64,000 nt of DNA from Flavobacterium panacis (lineage in GTDB: Bacteria > Bacteroidota > Bacteroidia > Flavobacteriales > Flavobacteriaceae), in contig NZ_JANKMS010000008.1 of assembly GCF_024649945.1 (NCBI RefSeq), positions 186,001 to 250,000 on the forward strand. The letters run 5' to 3'. Shown piece after piece: positions 9,192-17,741 of the stretch (its first letter is position 1; every line of letters begins with the position of its first letter). Made by a program: the position numbers and the translations under genes. The notes beneath the pieces are model-generated. The model saw only the letters and a program-made list of their open reading frames with translations, searched no databases and was not told where the DNA came from.

Positions 9192-10190
9192 TTATAAAGA
9201 ATTTCGCAAGATAAGCGCTGATTTGTTTTCAATCTGCTCTTTTGTTCCTTTCAAAACCATATCGGCTAAAATTTTTCCCATCAATTCAAAATTGGTAGAA
9301 ATCGTCGTAATTCCGTTTGCTGCAATTTTCTTCAAAGCTGTTTCATTATAGGAAATAATTCCGAAGTCCTCACCCAATTTCAAATTTCTGTTAATGGCAT
9401 TTTCTATCACCAAAAGCAGATCACGATCATGTGGAATAATATACAAATCTCCTAAAGCAATGGACTGATTACTGAAGTCGGAAATAATTTCATAATCAAA
9501 ACTGTATTCTTTACAAAAAGCTTCAAAACCAATTTTCATTCCCGGCGGTTCTCTGAAACCAGGGAAAATCAAAATCAGTTTCTTGTATTTTGATAATCGT
9601 GATTTTCCTTTCATCAAGCCTTCATAAATATCTTTTTGGTGATTCTGATAAATTGCAGGAAACATTTTTAACTCCAAATTGGTCTGATCCAAAATAATTA
9701 CATCGTTTACTGGTAGGGTTTTTATAGAATCAACGATATCGTTTAAGTTCGTCGGCATGATAATGTATTTCGTGTAATTTCCGTTGCTGTCATTTATCAG
9801 TTTTTTGAAAACCTGAACATTAAAATGATGAAAGAAAATATCAACCTGAACATTTTTTCCGATGTTTTTTAAAAACGAATTATAAATATCTTCCTTAAAA
9901 ATATTCAATTCATCAAAAAGCAGGAAAACCTTCTGAGTTATAGTGATTTCAACACTTTTTACATAATACCCTTTACCTGGAATAGCATAAATAATCCCTC
10001 TTTTCTTCAATTCATCATAAGCCAAAAGCACTGTATCGCGAGACAAAGAAAACGCCAGACACACTTTATTTACAGAAGGAAGACGATCTCCTTTTATCAA
10101 TTTTCCTAGTTCAATCGCTTTTTCTATTGAAAGAATTATCTGCTTATATTTTGGAAGACCAATGTTGTTTTGAATTGAAATGATGTTCAT
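9192..10190 (-). CDS. GntR-type regulator with sugar-binding domain
   Basis: 332 residues. The N-terminal GntR winged helix (about 10-80: GKLIKGDRLPSVNKVC, LSRDTVLLAYDEL, GIIYAIPGKGYYV) is joined to a LacI/periplasmic-binding-type effector domain (about 90-330, ending GITTISTNFELMGKILADMV). The architecture resembles AraR of Bacillus, but the gene diverges from galM-galK-galT, so it probably senses galactose or a Leloir intermediate. I chose the ATG at 10190. An 18-residue extension to 10244 would run past the TATTTTTG -7 element (10242-10249) and the direct repeats. It is probably autoregulated. Confidence 0.8.
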   Translation of the reverse strand: MNIISIQNNIGLPKYKQIILSIEKAIELGKLIKGDRLPSVNKVCLAFSLSRDTVLLAYDELKKRGIIYAIPGKGYYVKSVEITITQKVFLLFDELNIFKEDIYNSFLKNIGKNVQVDIFFHHFNVQVFKKLINDSNGNYTKYIIMPTNLNDIVDSIKTLPVNDVIILDQTNLELKMFPAIYQNHQKDIYEGLMKGKSRLSKYKKLILIFPGFREPPGMKIGFEAFCKEYSFDYEIISDFSNQSIALGDLYIIPHDRDLLLVIENAINRNLKLGEDFGIISYNETALKKIAANGITTISTNFELMGKILADMVLKGTKEQIENKSALILRNSL

Positions 10191-10222
10191 AATAAAGTCA
10201 TTTTGACTATTAATTTTTAAAA

Positions 10223-10239
10223 ACTGGTAGGTACTGGTA
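10223..10239. promoter_or_regulatory. Direct-repeat operator candidate for the GntR-type regulator
   Basis: Two copies of ACTGGTA (10223-10229 and 10233-10239) are spaced exactly 10 bp, one helical turn. They lie between two divergent -7 elements: TATTTTTG on the minus strand (10242-10249) for the regulator and TATTTTTG on the plus strand (10261-10268) for galM. The assignment is inference. Confidence 0.5.
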
Positions 10240-10241
10240 TG

Positions 10242-10249
10242 CAAAAATA
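10242..10249 (-). promoter_or_regulatory. -7 element of the GntR-type regulator gene
   Basis: TATTTTTG on the minus strand matches TAnnTTTG. Transcription would start near 10236, inside the direct repeats, giving a leader of about 45 bases to the ATG at 10190. Confidence 0.5.
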
Positions 10250-10260
10250 ATAAATGTTTC

Positions 10261-10268
10261 TATTTTTG
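10261..10268 (+). promoter_or_regulatory. galM operon -7 element
   Basis: TATTTTTG matches TAnnTTTG. Transcription would begin near 10274, which excludes the ATG at 10254 and supports the galM start at 10293. Confidence 0.5.
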
Positions 10269-10292
10269 GATTTCATTTTTGGTAAAAATTAT

Positions 10293-11345
10293 ATGGAAAT
10301 AAAACACATATCACATTTAAAAGACACTCATAATTGCAAATTGTTTGGTGTAATGCCTAATAAAGAAGAAATATATTCTTTTGAATTGGTAAACAAAAAC
10401 GGAATGAAAGTTCAAATTATCAATTATGGTGCAACAGTGACTTCAATCCAAATTCCGGTAAACGGAAAATTGACTGATGTTGTTTTGGGTTTTGATAATC
10501 TGGAAGCTTATTTAGAATCTTATAATTTGCCAAGTGCTCCTTATTTTGGAACTACTGTTGGTCGTTATGCGGGACGTATTCACAATGCTACCTTTAGCCT
10601 TAATGATAAAAAATTTCAGCTAGACGGAAATAATAACGGAAACACACTTCACGGTGGTGTTATGGGATTTGGAAGAAAAGCCTGGAGCGTAGTTAATGCT
10701 ATTTCTGGCGAAAATCCATCTATTACTTTTGGTCTTCTGAGCGAACATTTAGACGAAAATTTCCCAGGCGAAATGACGGTTTATCTGACTTATACACTTA
10801 CCGAAGAAAATGAATTAAAATTAGAATATAAAGCAACTTCAACAGAAGATACTGTTATTAATCTAACACATCATAGTTATTTTAACCTTGATGGTCATGA
10901 TGCTAATGTTTTAGAACAACAGATGTTTATCAAATCGGATAAAATGCTGGAAACAAATTCAGATAATATTCCAACCGGTAATTATACTGACTTAAGCAAT
11001 CATGATTTTGATTTTAGAGCACCTAAAAATTGTCCGTTTCCTATCGACAATTCTTTTGTTGTAAATTCTAAAACTGAAATTGTAGCCCAATTAATCAGTT
11101 TAAAAAACAAACTGAAAATGAATGTTTATACCGATCAACCAAGTGTACATATATATGTAGGCGGAAATTGTTTCGGAAAATTAAAAGGAAAAGAAAATGT
11201 AGATTACAATGCGCAAAGCGGAATTTGTTTTGAAACTCAAAATTTCCCTGACGCTCCAAATCAAGCTCATTTTCCAAATGCAGTTTTGAGAAAAGGAGAA
11301 GAATACGCTCAAAAAACAGTTTACAAATTTGAAAGTTTAAATTAA
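10293..11345 (+). CDS. galM: Aldose 1-epimerase (galactose mutarotase)
   Basis: Interconverts alpha and beta anomers of galactose or glucose, supplying alpha-D-galactose to GalK. It has 350 residues from the ATG at 10293. Motifs include GNTLHGG, the catalytic His region THHSYFNLDGH and the catalytic Glu in GICFETQNFPDAPN. The longer frame from 10254 is rejected because a promoter-like TAnnTTTG lies downstream of that ATG. It is the first gene of galM-galK-galT. No signal peptide is visible, so it is cytoplasmic. Confidence 0.93.
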   Translation: MEIKHISHLKDTHNCKLFGVMPNKEEIYSFELVNKNGMKVQIINYGATVTSIQIPVNGKLTDVVLGFDNLEAYLESYNLPSAPYFGTTVGRYAGRIHNATFSLNDKKFQLDGNNNGNTLHGGVMGFGRKAWSVVNAISGENPSITFGLLSEHLDENFPGEMTVYLTYTLTEENELKLEYKATSTEDTVINLTHHSYFNLDGHDANVLEQQMFIKSDKMLETNSDNIPTGNYTDLSNHDFDFRAPKNCPFPIDNSFVVNSKTEIVAQLISLKNKLKMNVYTDQPSVHIYVGGNCFGKLKGKENVDYNAQSGICFETQNFPDAPNQAHFPNAVLRKGEEYAQKTVYKFESLN

Positions 11346-11535
11346 TTCAATAGCTGTCGGATGAAATAAATAAAATCTAATTGAATCTGCTAAAATCTTT
11401 TAAAAATCTGCGTGAAATAATTTTGTCTACAGATTTTTTCACGCAGATTTACACAGATTAAAGCTGATTTCCGCTGATTTAAATTAATAAGTAGATAATA
11501 ATAAAATTCCAAAACCACAATATACTAACTATATA
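11346..11535. repeat. Intergenic palindromic repeat between galM and galK
   Basis: A 190-bp gap. It contains a perfect 14-bp inverted repeat (AAATCTGCGTGAAA at 11403-11416, complement at 11437-11450) with related 'cagattaaagctgattt' words after it. No gene or clear promoter is seen, so galK may be read through from galM. The hairpin could instead attenuate or stabilise transcript. Confidence 0.6.
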
Positions 11536-12696
11536 ATGAATGATATTTTAATACAGAATACCGTTGCTTTTTTTGAGAAATCTTTTGGATCTTCTCCTCA
11601 AAAAACGGTTCTTTCTCCAGGTAGAATCAATATTATCGGAGAACATGTTGACTACAATGACGGTTACGTTTTACCTGCAGCAATTGACAAAGTAATTTGT
11701 TTTGCTTTTGAAAAAAACAACACGAAAACTTCTAAAATAATCGCTATCGATTTAAATGAAGAATTTGAAATCGATTTGACTCAGGAAGTTAAACTTAGTG
11801 ATGTTGTTTGGACAAATTACATTCGCGGCGTAATCAAACAATTACAAGATAACGGATTTACTTTTGAAGGTTTCAACTGTGTTTTCAGCAGTAATATTCC
11901 GGTTGGTTCGGGATTATCCTCTTCTGCAGCTTTAGAATGCGGAATGATTTTCGGAATCAAATCTCTTTTTGATTTAAAAATTGAGAAAGTAGATATTTCT
12001 TTATTAGGACAAAAAGCAGAACATTGGGTTGGAATCAACTGCGGAATTATGGATCAGTTTTCGAGTGTTCACGGTCTTGAAAACAAAGTAATCAAATTAG
12101 ACTGCAATACTTTAGATTTTGAATATCACAATGCCGACTTCAAAGATTATTCGCTGATTTTGTTTGATTCTAATGTAAAACATTCACTTTTTACATCAGA
12201 ATATAATACCAGAAGAATCGAATGCGAAGAAGGTTTAGCTATCATAAAAAGCCATTTTCCTGAAGTAAAAAGTTTTAGAGACGCTACAGAAGAACAGGTT
12301 TTAAGTCTGAAAGACAAAATGACCGAAAAAGTTTTCGCAAGAGTTCATTTTGTCGTAAAAGAAATCAATCGTGTTATTAAAGCCTGCGAAGCTTTAGATC
12401 AAGGAAACATTGAACTTTTGGGCGAATTACTTTTTGAAACACATTACGGTTTATCTCAGGAATATGAAGTAAGTTGTGAAGAATTAGATATGCTTGTTGA
12501 TACCGCAAAAGAAGACAATGCCATCGTAGGTTCACGACTTATGGGTGGCGGTTTCGGAGGCTGTACCATCAATTTAGTTAAAAAAGGACATGAAAATGAG
12601 GTTAAAAGTAAGTTTTCGAAACTTTATTTAGATACATTTGGAATTGAATTAAAATTCTATGATGTAAAAATCTCAAACGGAACAACACTACTTTAA
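11536..12696 (+). CDS. galK: Galactokinase
   Basis: Phosphorylates alpha-D-galactose to galactose 1-phosphate with ATP. It is a GHMP kinase of 386 residues. The galactokinase signature PGRINIIGEHVDYNDGYVLP is near residues 28-47. The ATP loop is in PVGSGLSSSAALE and the C-terminal GHMP motif is LMGGGFGGCTINL. It is followed after 18 bases by galT. The call is firm. Confidence 0.97.
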   Translation: MNDILIQNTVAFFEKSFGSSPQKTVLSPGRINIIGEHVDYNDGYVLPAAIDKVICFAFEKNNTKTSKIIAIDLNEEFEIDLTQEVKLSDVVWTNYIRGVIKQLQDNGFTFEGFNCVFSSNIPVGSGLSSSAALECGMIFGIKSLFDLKIEKVDISLLGQKAEHWVGINCGIMDQFSSVHGLENKVIKLDCNTLDFEYHNADFKDYSLILFDSNVKHSLFTSEYNTRRIECEEGLAIIKSHFPEVKSFRDATEEQVLSLKDKMTEKVFARVHFVVKEINRVIKACEALDQGNIELLGELLFETHYGLSQEYEVSCEELDMLVDTAKEDNAIVGSRLMGGGFGGCTINLVKKGHENEVKSKFSKLYLDTFGIELKFYDVKISNGTTLL

Positions 12697-12714
12697 AAAC
12701 CACAACACGCTACA

Positions 12715-13773
12715 ATGAAAAATTTTGACATTAATGAAGATCCGCACAGACGCTTCAATCCATTAATTAATGAATGGGTTTTAGTTTCACCTCATCGTGC
12801 AAAACGCCCTTGGCAGGGACAAAACGAAACAATCTCAACAGAAGAACTTCCAAAATACGACCCGACCTGTTATTTATGTCCAGGAAATGTTCGTGCCAAC
12901 GGAGTAAATAATCCTGCATACGAAAACAGTTTTGTTTTTGAGAATGATTTTGCTGCTATGAAACAGGAGGAAATTATTTTTGAAGACGATATTAAACATA
13001 CTTTTTTTAAAGCTAAACCAGAACAAGGAATTTCAAGAGTTGTATGCTTTTCGCCAAGACACGATTTGACTTTACCTGAAATGGAAATTGCAGATATCGA
13101 AAATATCATTAAAACTTGGCAGAAAGAATATACCGATTTAGGAAATATTAAATTCATCAACCACGTTCAGATTTTCGAAAATAAAGGAAGTGTAATGGGA
13201 TGCAGCAACCCGCACCCACACGGACAAATCTGGGCTCAGTCTTCGTTGCCTACTCAGGTTGAAAAAACACAAAACAGCTTAAAATCATATTACGATAAAA
13301 ACAAAAAAACCTTATTAGAAGATTATGTTCAGGCCGAATTAAAAGTCGGAGATCGTATTGTAATTGAGAATGATCATTTTGTAGCATTGGTTCCGTTTTG
13401 GGCAATCTGGCCATACGAAACAATGATTGTAAGCAAAAGAGCCGTAAATAAAATCACCAATTTTACAGCTGAAGAAAGTAGTGCTTTTGCTAAAATTTTA
13501 AAACAGCTAACAACAAAATACGATAATTTATTTAATACTTCATTCCCGTATTCTTCAGGAATTCATCAGTCTCCAACCGATGGATTAGAACATCCGGAAT
13601 GGCATTTTCATATGCATTTTTATCCGCCGTTGTTAAGATCGGCAACTGTAAAGAAATTTATGGTCGGGTACGAAATGTTAGGCGAATCGCAACGTGATAT
13701 TACACCTGAAAAAAGCGCTGAGATTTTGAGACAACTTTCAGAGGTACATTATAAAAGTCTGGTAAAAGCTTAA
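12715..13773 (+). CDS. galT: Galactose-1-phosphate uridylyltransferase
   Basis: Exchanges UDP-glucose and galactose 1-phosphate to give UDP-galactose and glucose 1-phosphate. It has 352 residues. Zinc-site CYLCPGN is near residue 55. The catalytic HPHPHG-type motif GCSNPHPHGQIW carries the nucleophilic His, and HFHMHFYPPLLRS is near the C terminus. It is the last gene of the Leloir set; galE is not in the window. Confidence 0.97.
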   Translation: MKNFDINEDPHRRFNPLINEWVLVSPHRAKRPWQGQNETISTEELPKYDPTCYLCPGNVRANGVNNPAYENSFVFENDFAAMKQEEIIFEDDIKHTFFKAKPEQGISRVVCFSPRHDLTLPEMEIADIENIIKTWQKEYTDLGNIKFINHVQIFENKGSVMGCSNPHPHGQIWAQSSLPTQVEKTQNSLKSYYDKNKKTLLEDYVQAELKVGDRIVIENDHFVALVPFWAIWPYETMIVSKRAVNKITNFTAEESSAFAKILKQLTTKYDNLFNTSFPYSSGIHQSPTDGLEHPEWHFHMHFYPPLLRSATVKKFMVGYEMLGESQRDITPEKSAEILRQLSEVHYKSLVKA

Positions 13774-13829
13774 TCACTCTTGTAAGAAAGAAGCTCAAAA
13801 GTTGAAAATTTAACACAATTATCCATTAA

Positions 13830-13850
13830 TAAATGTAAAAAACACATTTG
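13830..13850. promoter_or_regulatory. AraR-type operator 1 of the symporter gene
   Basis: TAAATGT-N7-ACATTTG, with 13 of 14 half-site positions matching a perfect inverted repeat. It is centred 36 bp upstream of the second site. Confidence 0.6.
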
Positions 13851-13857
13851 CTGATAG

Positions 13858-13886
13858 TTGTTTTATAAATTTTTATTTTACATTTG
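13858..13886 (+). promoter_or_regulatory. Symporter promoter with overlapping AraR-type operator 2
   Basis: TTG (13858-13860), an 18-bp spacer and TACATTTG (13879-13886) fit the Flavobacterium promoter form TTG-N17-23-TAnnTTTG. The -7 element and spacer are covered by a second operator-like site at 13866-13886, TAAATTT-N7-ACATTTG. Transcription from here would leave a leader of about 130 bases, AT-rich, with no structure I recognise. Confidence 0.6.
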
Positions 13887-14025
13887 GCTTCCACTTTTAT
13901 TTTCATAAAAAAATAACAGAAATAAAACACATCTTGCATTTTTAAGAAGATTAAGCAATATTAAAACAGATTTAAAACCCAATAAACAAACAACCTTATA
14001 ATAATTATTTAAAATACTACTAACA

Positions 14026-15711
14026 ATGAACCAAAACCTCGCTTTCGCAGACTATGCGGTTTTTATTATCTACTTTATCGTAGTCTCTGTCTACGGTTAC
14101 ACCGTTTATCGCAAACGTAAACAAGACGAACAAGATGCTAAAGCTTACTTTTTGGCTGAAGGAAATTTAACCTGGTGGGCAATCGGGGCTTCTCTTATTG
14201 CTTCTAATATCTCGGCAGAACAATTCATTGGAATGAGCGGTGAAGGTTTCTTCTTAGGAATCGCTGTTGCTGCCTACGAATGGCTTGCTGCTATTGCTCT
14301 TATTATTGTAGCTGTATGGTTTATTCCTGTTTATCTTAAGAACAAGATCTACACGATGCCACAATTCTTAAAGACACGTTACAACGAATCTACTGCTCTT
14401 ATTATGGCGGTTTTCTGGTTGTTTTTGTATGTTTTTGTGAACCTGACTTCTATTTTATATTTAGGAGCTGTTGCCATCAACGGTCTTGCGGGAGGAGAAT
14501 ATCTTCACGCTATTATGATTGGATTAGCTGTTTTTGCTTTGTTTATTTCTCTTGGAGGAATGAAAGTTGTAGCTTACACAGACGTTATTCAGGTTGCCGT
14601 ATTGATCATTGGAGGTTTGGTGACTTCTTATATCGCTCTTACAACGGTTGGACAATACTTCGGTGTGGGTGAAAATGCAATTGCAGGTTTCAAAGTTTTG
14701 ATGAAAGAAGCTCCTGAGCATTTCAAAATGATTATCCCAAAACCAACTGCAGCATCTTCTCAACTTGAAATCGATAAATATTTGACTTTCCCTGGGTTGT
14801 TATCTTATGCTGCCGGTATCTGGATCATCAACTTGAACTACTGGGGATGTAACCAATACATTACGCAAAGAGCACTTGGAGCAGATTTACAAACAGCTCG
14901 TACAGGAATCTTGTTTGCTGGTATGTTGAAATTATTAATGCCATTAATCGTAATGCTTCCTGGTATTGCTGCTTACGTTTTATATACAAACGGACATTTA
15001 CCTCAATTGGTTGGAGGAAAAGACGGAGCTTATTCTGCTGTATTGACCTTCCTTCCAACTGGACTGAAAGGACTTTCTGTTGCGGCTTTGACTGCTGCAA
15101 TCGTAGCATCTTTGGCTGGAAAAGTAAACAGTATTTCTACAATTTACACATTAGACGTTCATAAAAAATACATCCAGAAAGAAGCGGGTGAAAAACAACA
15201 GGTAAACATCGGACGTCTTGCTGTATTTGTTGCCATGCTTTTAGCAGTTTTATTTACATGGAACGACATCTTAGGAATCGGTGGTGTTGGTGGATTCACC
15301 TACATCCAGAAATACACAGGATTCATCAGCCCTGGAGTTTTTGCTATGTTCTTCCTGGGTATGTTCTGGAAAAGAACTACTGGAACAGCTGCAATCGTTG
15401 GGGTAATCTTAGGATTCTTATTATCTGTTTTATTCAACGAATATGCTCCGGCTTTATTTGGAAACGATACACTTTTATATACAGCTTACAATAATGGAAA
15501 AGGAGCTTTCGAAATTCCTTTCCACATCTGTATGGGATTATCATTCTTGTTTACAATGATTGCTATGATTCTGATCAGTTTCGCTGGACCAAAAGTAAAC
15601 CCTAAAGCATTCGAGACTGAGCCTGGAATGTTTAAAGTACAACCGCAAACAACTGTCCTTATAGTAATTACGCTATTGATCATTGTTGCGCTTTATGTTA
15701 AGTTCTGGTAA
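14026..15711 (+). CDS. Sodium/solute symporter (SSS family), probable arabinose carrier
   Basis: An inner-membrane sodium-coupled sugar transporter of 561 residues. It is almost entirely hydrophobic with about 14 predicted membrane segments. SGLT-like features include GASLIASNISAEQFIGMSG near residues 50-68 and GLKGLSVAALTAAIVASLAGKVNS at about 350. It directly follows galT, which would suggest galactose. However, its upstream region carries two AraR-type operators and its own promoter, so I favour L-arabinose. A terminator follows, so it is probably monocistronic. Substrate confidence is moderate; family confidence is high. Confidence 0.9.
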   Translation: MNQNLAFADYAVFIIYFIVVSVYGYTVYRKRKQDEQDAKAYFLAEGNLTWWAIGASLIASNISAEQFIGMSGEGFFLGIAVAAYEWLAAIALIIVAVWFIPVYLKNKIYTMPQFLKTRYNESTALIMAVFWLFLYVFVNLTSILYLGAVAINGLAGGEYLHAIMIGLAVFALFISLGGMKVVAYTDVIQVAVLIIGGLVTSYIALTTVGQYFGVGENAIAGFKVLMKEAPEHFKMIIPKPTAASSQLEIDKYLTFPGLLSYAAGIWIINLNYWGCNQYITQRALGADLQTARTGILFAGMLKLLMPLIVMLPGIAAYVLYTNGHLPQLVGGKDGAYSAVLTFLPTGLKGLSVAALTAAIVASLAGKVNSISTIYTLDVHKKYIQKEAGEKQQVNIGRLAVFVAMLLAVLFTWNDILGIGGVGGFTYIQKYTGFISPGVFAMFFLGMFWKRTTGTAAIVGVILGFLLSVLFNEYAPALFGNDTLLYTAYNNGKGAFEIPFHICMGLSFLFTMIAMILISFAGPKVNPKAFETEPGMFKVQPQTTVLIVITLLIIVALYVKFW

Positions 15712-15736
15712 TAAATTATCAGTTCAATTCTCTCTT

Positions 15737-15778
15737 TTTACAGCTGTTGTTTGTCATGAACAACAGCTGTAAATTTTT
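15737..15778 (+). terminator. Rho-independent terminator after the symporter
   Basis: A 15-bp perfect stem (TTTACAGCTGTTGTT at 15737-15751 with 15759-15773), a 7-base loop and then TTTTT. It starts 25 bases after the symporter stop. Confidence 0.85.
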
Positions 15779-15799
15779 AAAGAGTAATTGTCATTGTTT

Positions 15800-15960
15800 T
15801 TTTTCACTAATTTTCACTAATTTATTTTTTATTATAATTGCAAAATTTGTGGAAATTCGTGTAATTCGTGGCAACATTTTTACTCTTGCAGATTTAAGAA
15901 ATTTAGTTTTTTTTTATCCTATCTAATCCTATAATCTGTGGCAAAAAAATTAAAAAGTAT
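15800..15960. repeat. Degenerate 'cgaatt' palindromic repeat
   Basis: The gap between the symporter terminator and the next gene. It contains 'ttcactaattttcactaatt' on the left and GGAAATTCGTGTAATTCGTG on the right, an imperfect inverted repeat of the same family as at 16770-16854. A related 'tctaatcctataatctgtggc' word follows. No gene is seen. Confidence 0.6.
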
Positions 15961-15980
15961 TTAAATTAAAATAAAAAATC

Positions 15981-16760
15981 ATGCAGTTATCATTAACCCA
16001 AAAAATCATTATCGTTACGGGAGGTGCAAAAGGAATTGGTTTAGGAATCGTTAAGGTTCTAGCCGAAGAAAATGCAATTCCGTTTATCGTTGGACGTAAC
16101 GAAAATGATAACATCAAAGCCGTAGAAGAATTAAAAGCCATTGGAAAAGAAGCACATCAAGTTGCCGCTGACCTAACAAAACCTGAAGACTGCAAAAAAG
16201 CTGTTGAAGCCATAATCGCCAAATTCGGAAGAATTGACGGATTGGTAAACAATGCCGGAGTTAACGACGGTGTTGGTTTAGAAAACGGAAATTATGAAGA
16301 TTTCGCTGCTTCACTTCACAAAAATTTAGTGCATTATTATTTAATGGCGCAGCACGCTCTTCCATATTTGAAAGAATCGAAAGGAGCAATTGTTAACATT
16401 GGTTCTAAAACTGCCGAAACAGGACAAGGCGGAACTTCAGCTTACGCCGCTTCAAACGGAGGAAGAAATGCCTTAACCAGAGAATGGGCAGTTGAATTAT
16501 TAAAATACAGCATTCGTGTAAACGCAGTAATTGTAGCAGAATGTTACACACCTCTTTACGAAACGTGGATTAATACTTTCGAAAATAAAGAAGAAAAACT
16601 AGCGGCAATCACTAAAAATATTCCACTAGAAAACAGAATGACAACCGCAGAAGAAATTGCGAATATGGTGGTTTTCTTATTGTCTGAAAAATCAAGTCAT
16701 ACAACTGGACAGATTATTTATGTAGATGGTGGTTACACACATTTAGATCGATCTATTTAA
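15981..16760 (+). CDS. SDR oxidoreductase, probable L-fucose (or L-rhamnose) dehydrogenase
   Basis: Probably oxidises a free aldose to its lactone with NAD(P)+. It is a classical short-chain dehydrogenase of 259 residues. The nucleotide motif TGGAKGIG is at 13-20 and NNAG at 90-93. Asn115, Ser142 and Tyr155 of the usual tetrad are present. The Lys of YxxxK is Asn here (YAASN, Asn159), which is unusual and could lower or alter activity. Its neighbours form a sugar-acid pathway, which gives the functional call. It sits apart from them, across the convergently placed AraC gene. The exact sugar is uncertain. Confidence 0.7.
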   Translation: MQLSLTQKIIIVTGGAKGIGLGIVKVLAEENAIPFIVGRNENDNIKAVEELKAIGKEAHQVAADLTKPEDCKKAVEAIIAKFGRIDGLVNNAGVNDGVGLENGNYEDFAASLHKNLVHYYLMAQHALPYLKESKGAIVNIGSKTAETGQGGTSAYAASNGGRNALTREWAVELLKYSIRVNAVIVAECYTPLYETWINTFENKEEKLAAITKNIPLENRMTTAEEIANMVVFLLSEKSSHTTGQIIYVDGGYTHLDRSI

Positions 16761-16769
16761 TATTTTTTT

Positions 16770-16854
16770 TTGCCACGAATTACACTAATTTCTCGAATTT
16801 CTTTTTCCTATTACTAATTAAAAAATTAGTGGAAATTCGTGTAATTCGTGGCAA
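16770..16854. repeat. Palindromic repeat, 'gccacgaatt' family
   Basis: A perfect 16-bp inverted repeat (TTGCCACGAATTACAC at 16770-16785 with 16839-16854) with internal 'cactaatttctcgaattt' words. It lies between the convergent SDR and AraC genes. It could form a long hairpin and act as a bidirectional terminator. Confidence 0.75.
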
Positions 16855-16859
16855 CTTTT

Positions 16860-17729
16860 TTAATTTATTCCTGCACTATTCTTAAACTCTGAAGGCGTAA
16901 TTCCTTTAAACTTTTTGAAAAGTTTATTAAAATTGGATGCTGTTTTATAACCGCAATCATACGCGATTTCAGACATACTTTTATCCGTTTCTAAAAGCAA
17001 TTTACAAGCATTTGAAATTCTAATTTCATGCAGATAATCCACAAAATTCTTTTTTGTTTTTACTCTAAACATTCTACAGAAAGAAGTTCGTGTCATATTT
17101 GCGACAGCGGCAATTTCTTCTAAGGAAATATTCTTTTTGTAATTTTTATTCACATATTGAAAAACTTCCGAAAGCCGATCCATTTTTGAATCTTTCTGCA
17201 TCAAAGAATAAATTTCGTCATTAATATAAATCTTATCCTGACTATCCGAAAGAATCGATAAGATTTCAAAAAGTCCGACAATTACTTCGAAATCTTTTTT
17301 AGAAACTAATTTCTCTAGTTTTTTCGCAATCTGCCTATTCGTTTTTCCAATAATTGAAATCCCTTTTCCTGCCTGAAAAAAGAGTTCGTTGATTTTCTGA
17401 GTTTCTTTTAATTCATAAAAAGTGGGTCCGAAAATATCTTTATGAAAATATACGACTATCGAATTAGCTTTTAAATCTTCAATTCCTTGATAATATTTTT
17501 CGTCATTCAGCCAAACGTGCGGAATATCAGAACCTAAAAAAACCATATCTCCTGGCTCAAATGGCATTACCGAATTTCCAATAATTCGTTTGCCAAAACT
17601 CTCTTTCACATACACCAATTCCAATTCTGGATGCGAATGAAACGGCGCCTGAAAAAACGGTTCAATACGGTTCAGTACCGAAACTCTTGAGTTGAGATAA
17701 GACGTTATTTTAGTTTGTTCCAATTTCAT
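16860..17729 (-). CDS. AraC-family transcriptional regulator
   Basis: 289 residues from the ATG at 17729. The N-terminal cupin domain (about 20-110: FHSHPELELVYV, FEPGDMVFLGSDIPHVW) probably binds a sugar. The C-terminal double helix-turn-helix (about 190-285) shows SLEEIAAVANMTRTSFCRMF and SEIAYDCGYKTASNFNKLFK. It diverges from the dehydratase operon and probably activates it. The start is supported by a TATCTTTG -7 element (17734-17741, minus strand) only four bases before the ATG. This excludes the 17-residue upstream extension and suggests a leaderless or nearly leaderless mRNA. Confidence 0.85.
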   Translation of the reverse strand: MKLEQTKITSYLNSRVSVLNRIEPFFQAPFHSHPELELVYVKESFGKRIIGNSVMPFEPGDMVFLGSDIPHVWLNDEKYYQGIEDLKANSIVVYFHKDIFGPTFYELKETQKINELFFQAGKGISIIGKTNRQIAKKLEKLVSKKDFEVIVGLFEILSILSDSQDKIYINDEIYSLMQKDSKMDRLSEVFQYVNKNYKKNISLEEIAAVANMTRTSFCRMFRVKTKKNFVDYLHEIRISNACKLLLETDKSMSEIAYDCGYKTASNFNKLFKKFKGITPSEFKNSAGIN

Positions 17730-17733
17730 ATTG

Positions 17734-17741
17734 CAAAGATA
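17734..17741 (-). promoter_or_regulatory. -7 element of the AraC gene
   Basis: TATCTTTG on the minus strand matches TAnnTTTG. Only four bases separate it from the ATG, so the transcript would start at or next to the start codon. Confidence 0.45.

Noticed and set aside
10254..10292. Upstream ATG extending galM by 13 residues
   Set aside because: The TATTTTTG -7 element at 10261-10268 lies downstream of this ATG, and the extra residues are not typical of the family.
15800..16854. Possible CRISPR-like array from repeated 'cgaatt' words
   Set aside because: Repeats are unequal in length, palindromic in arms, lack regular unique spacers, and no cas genes are present.
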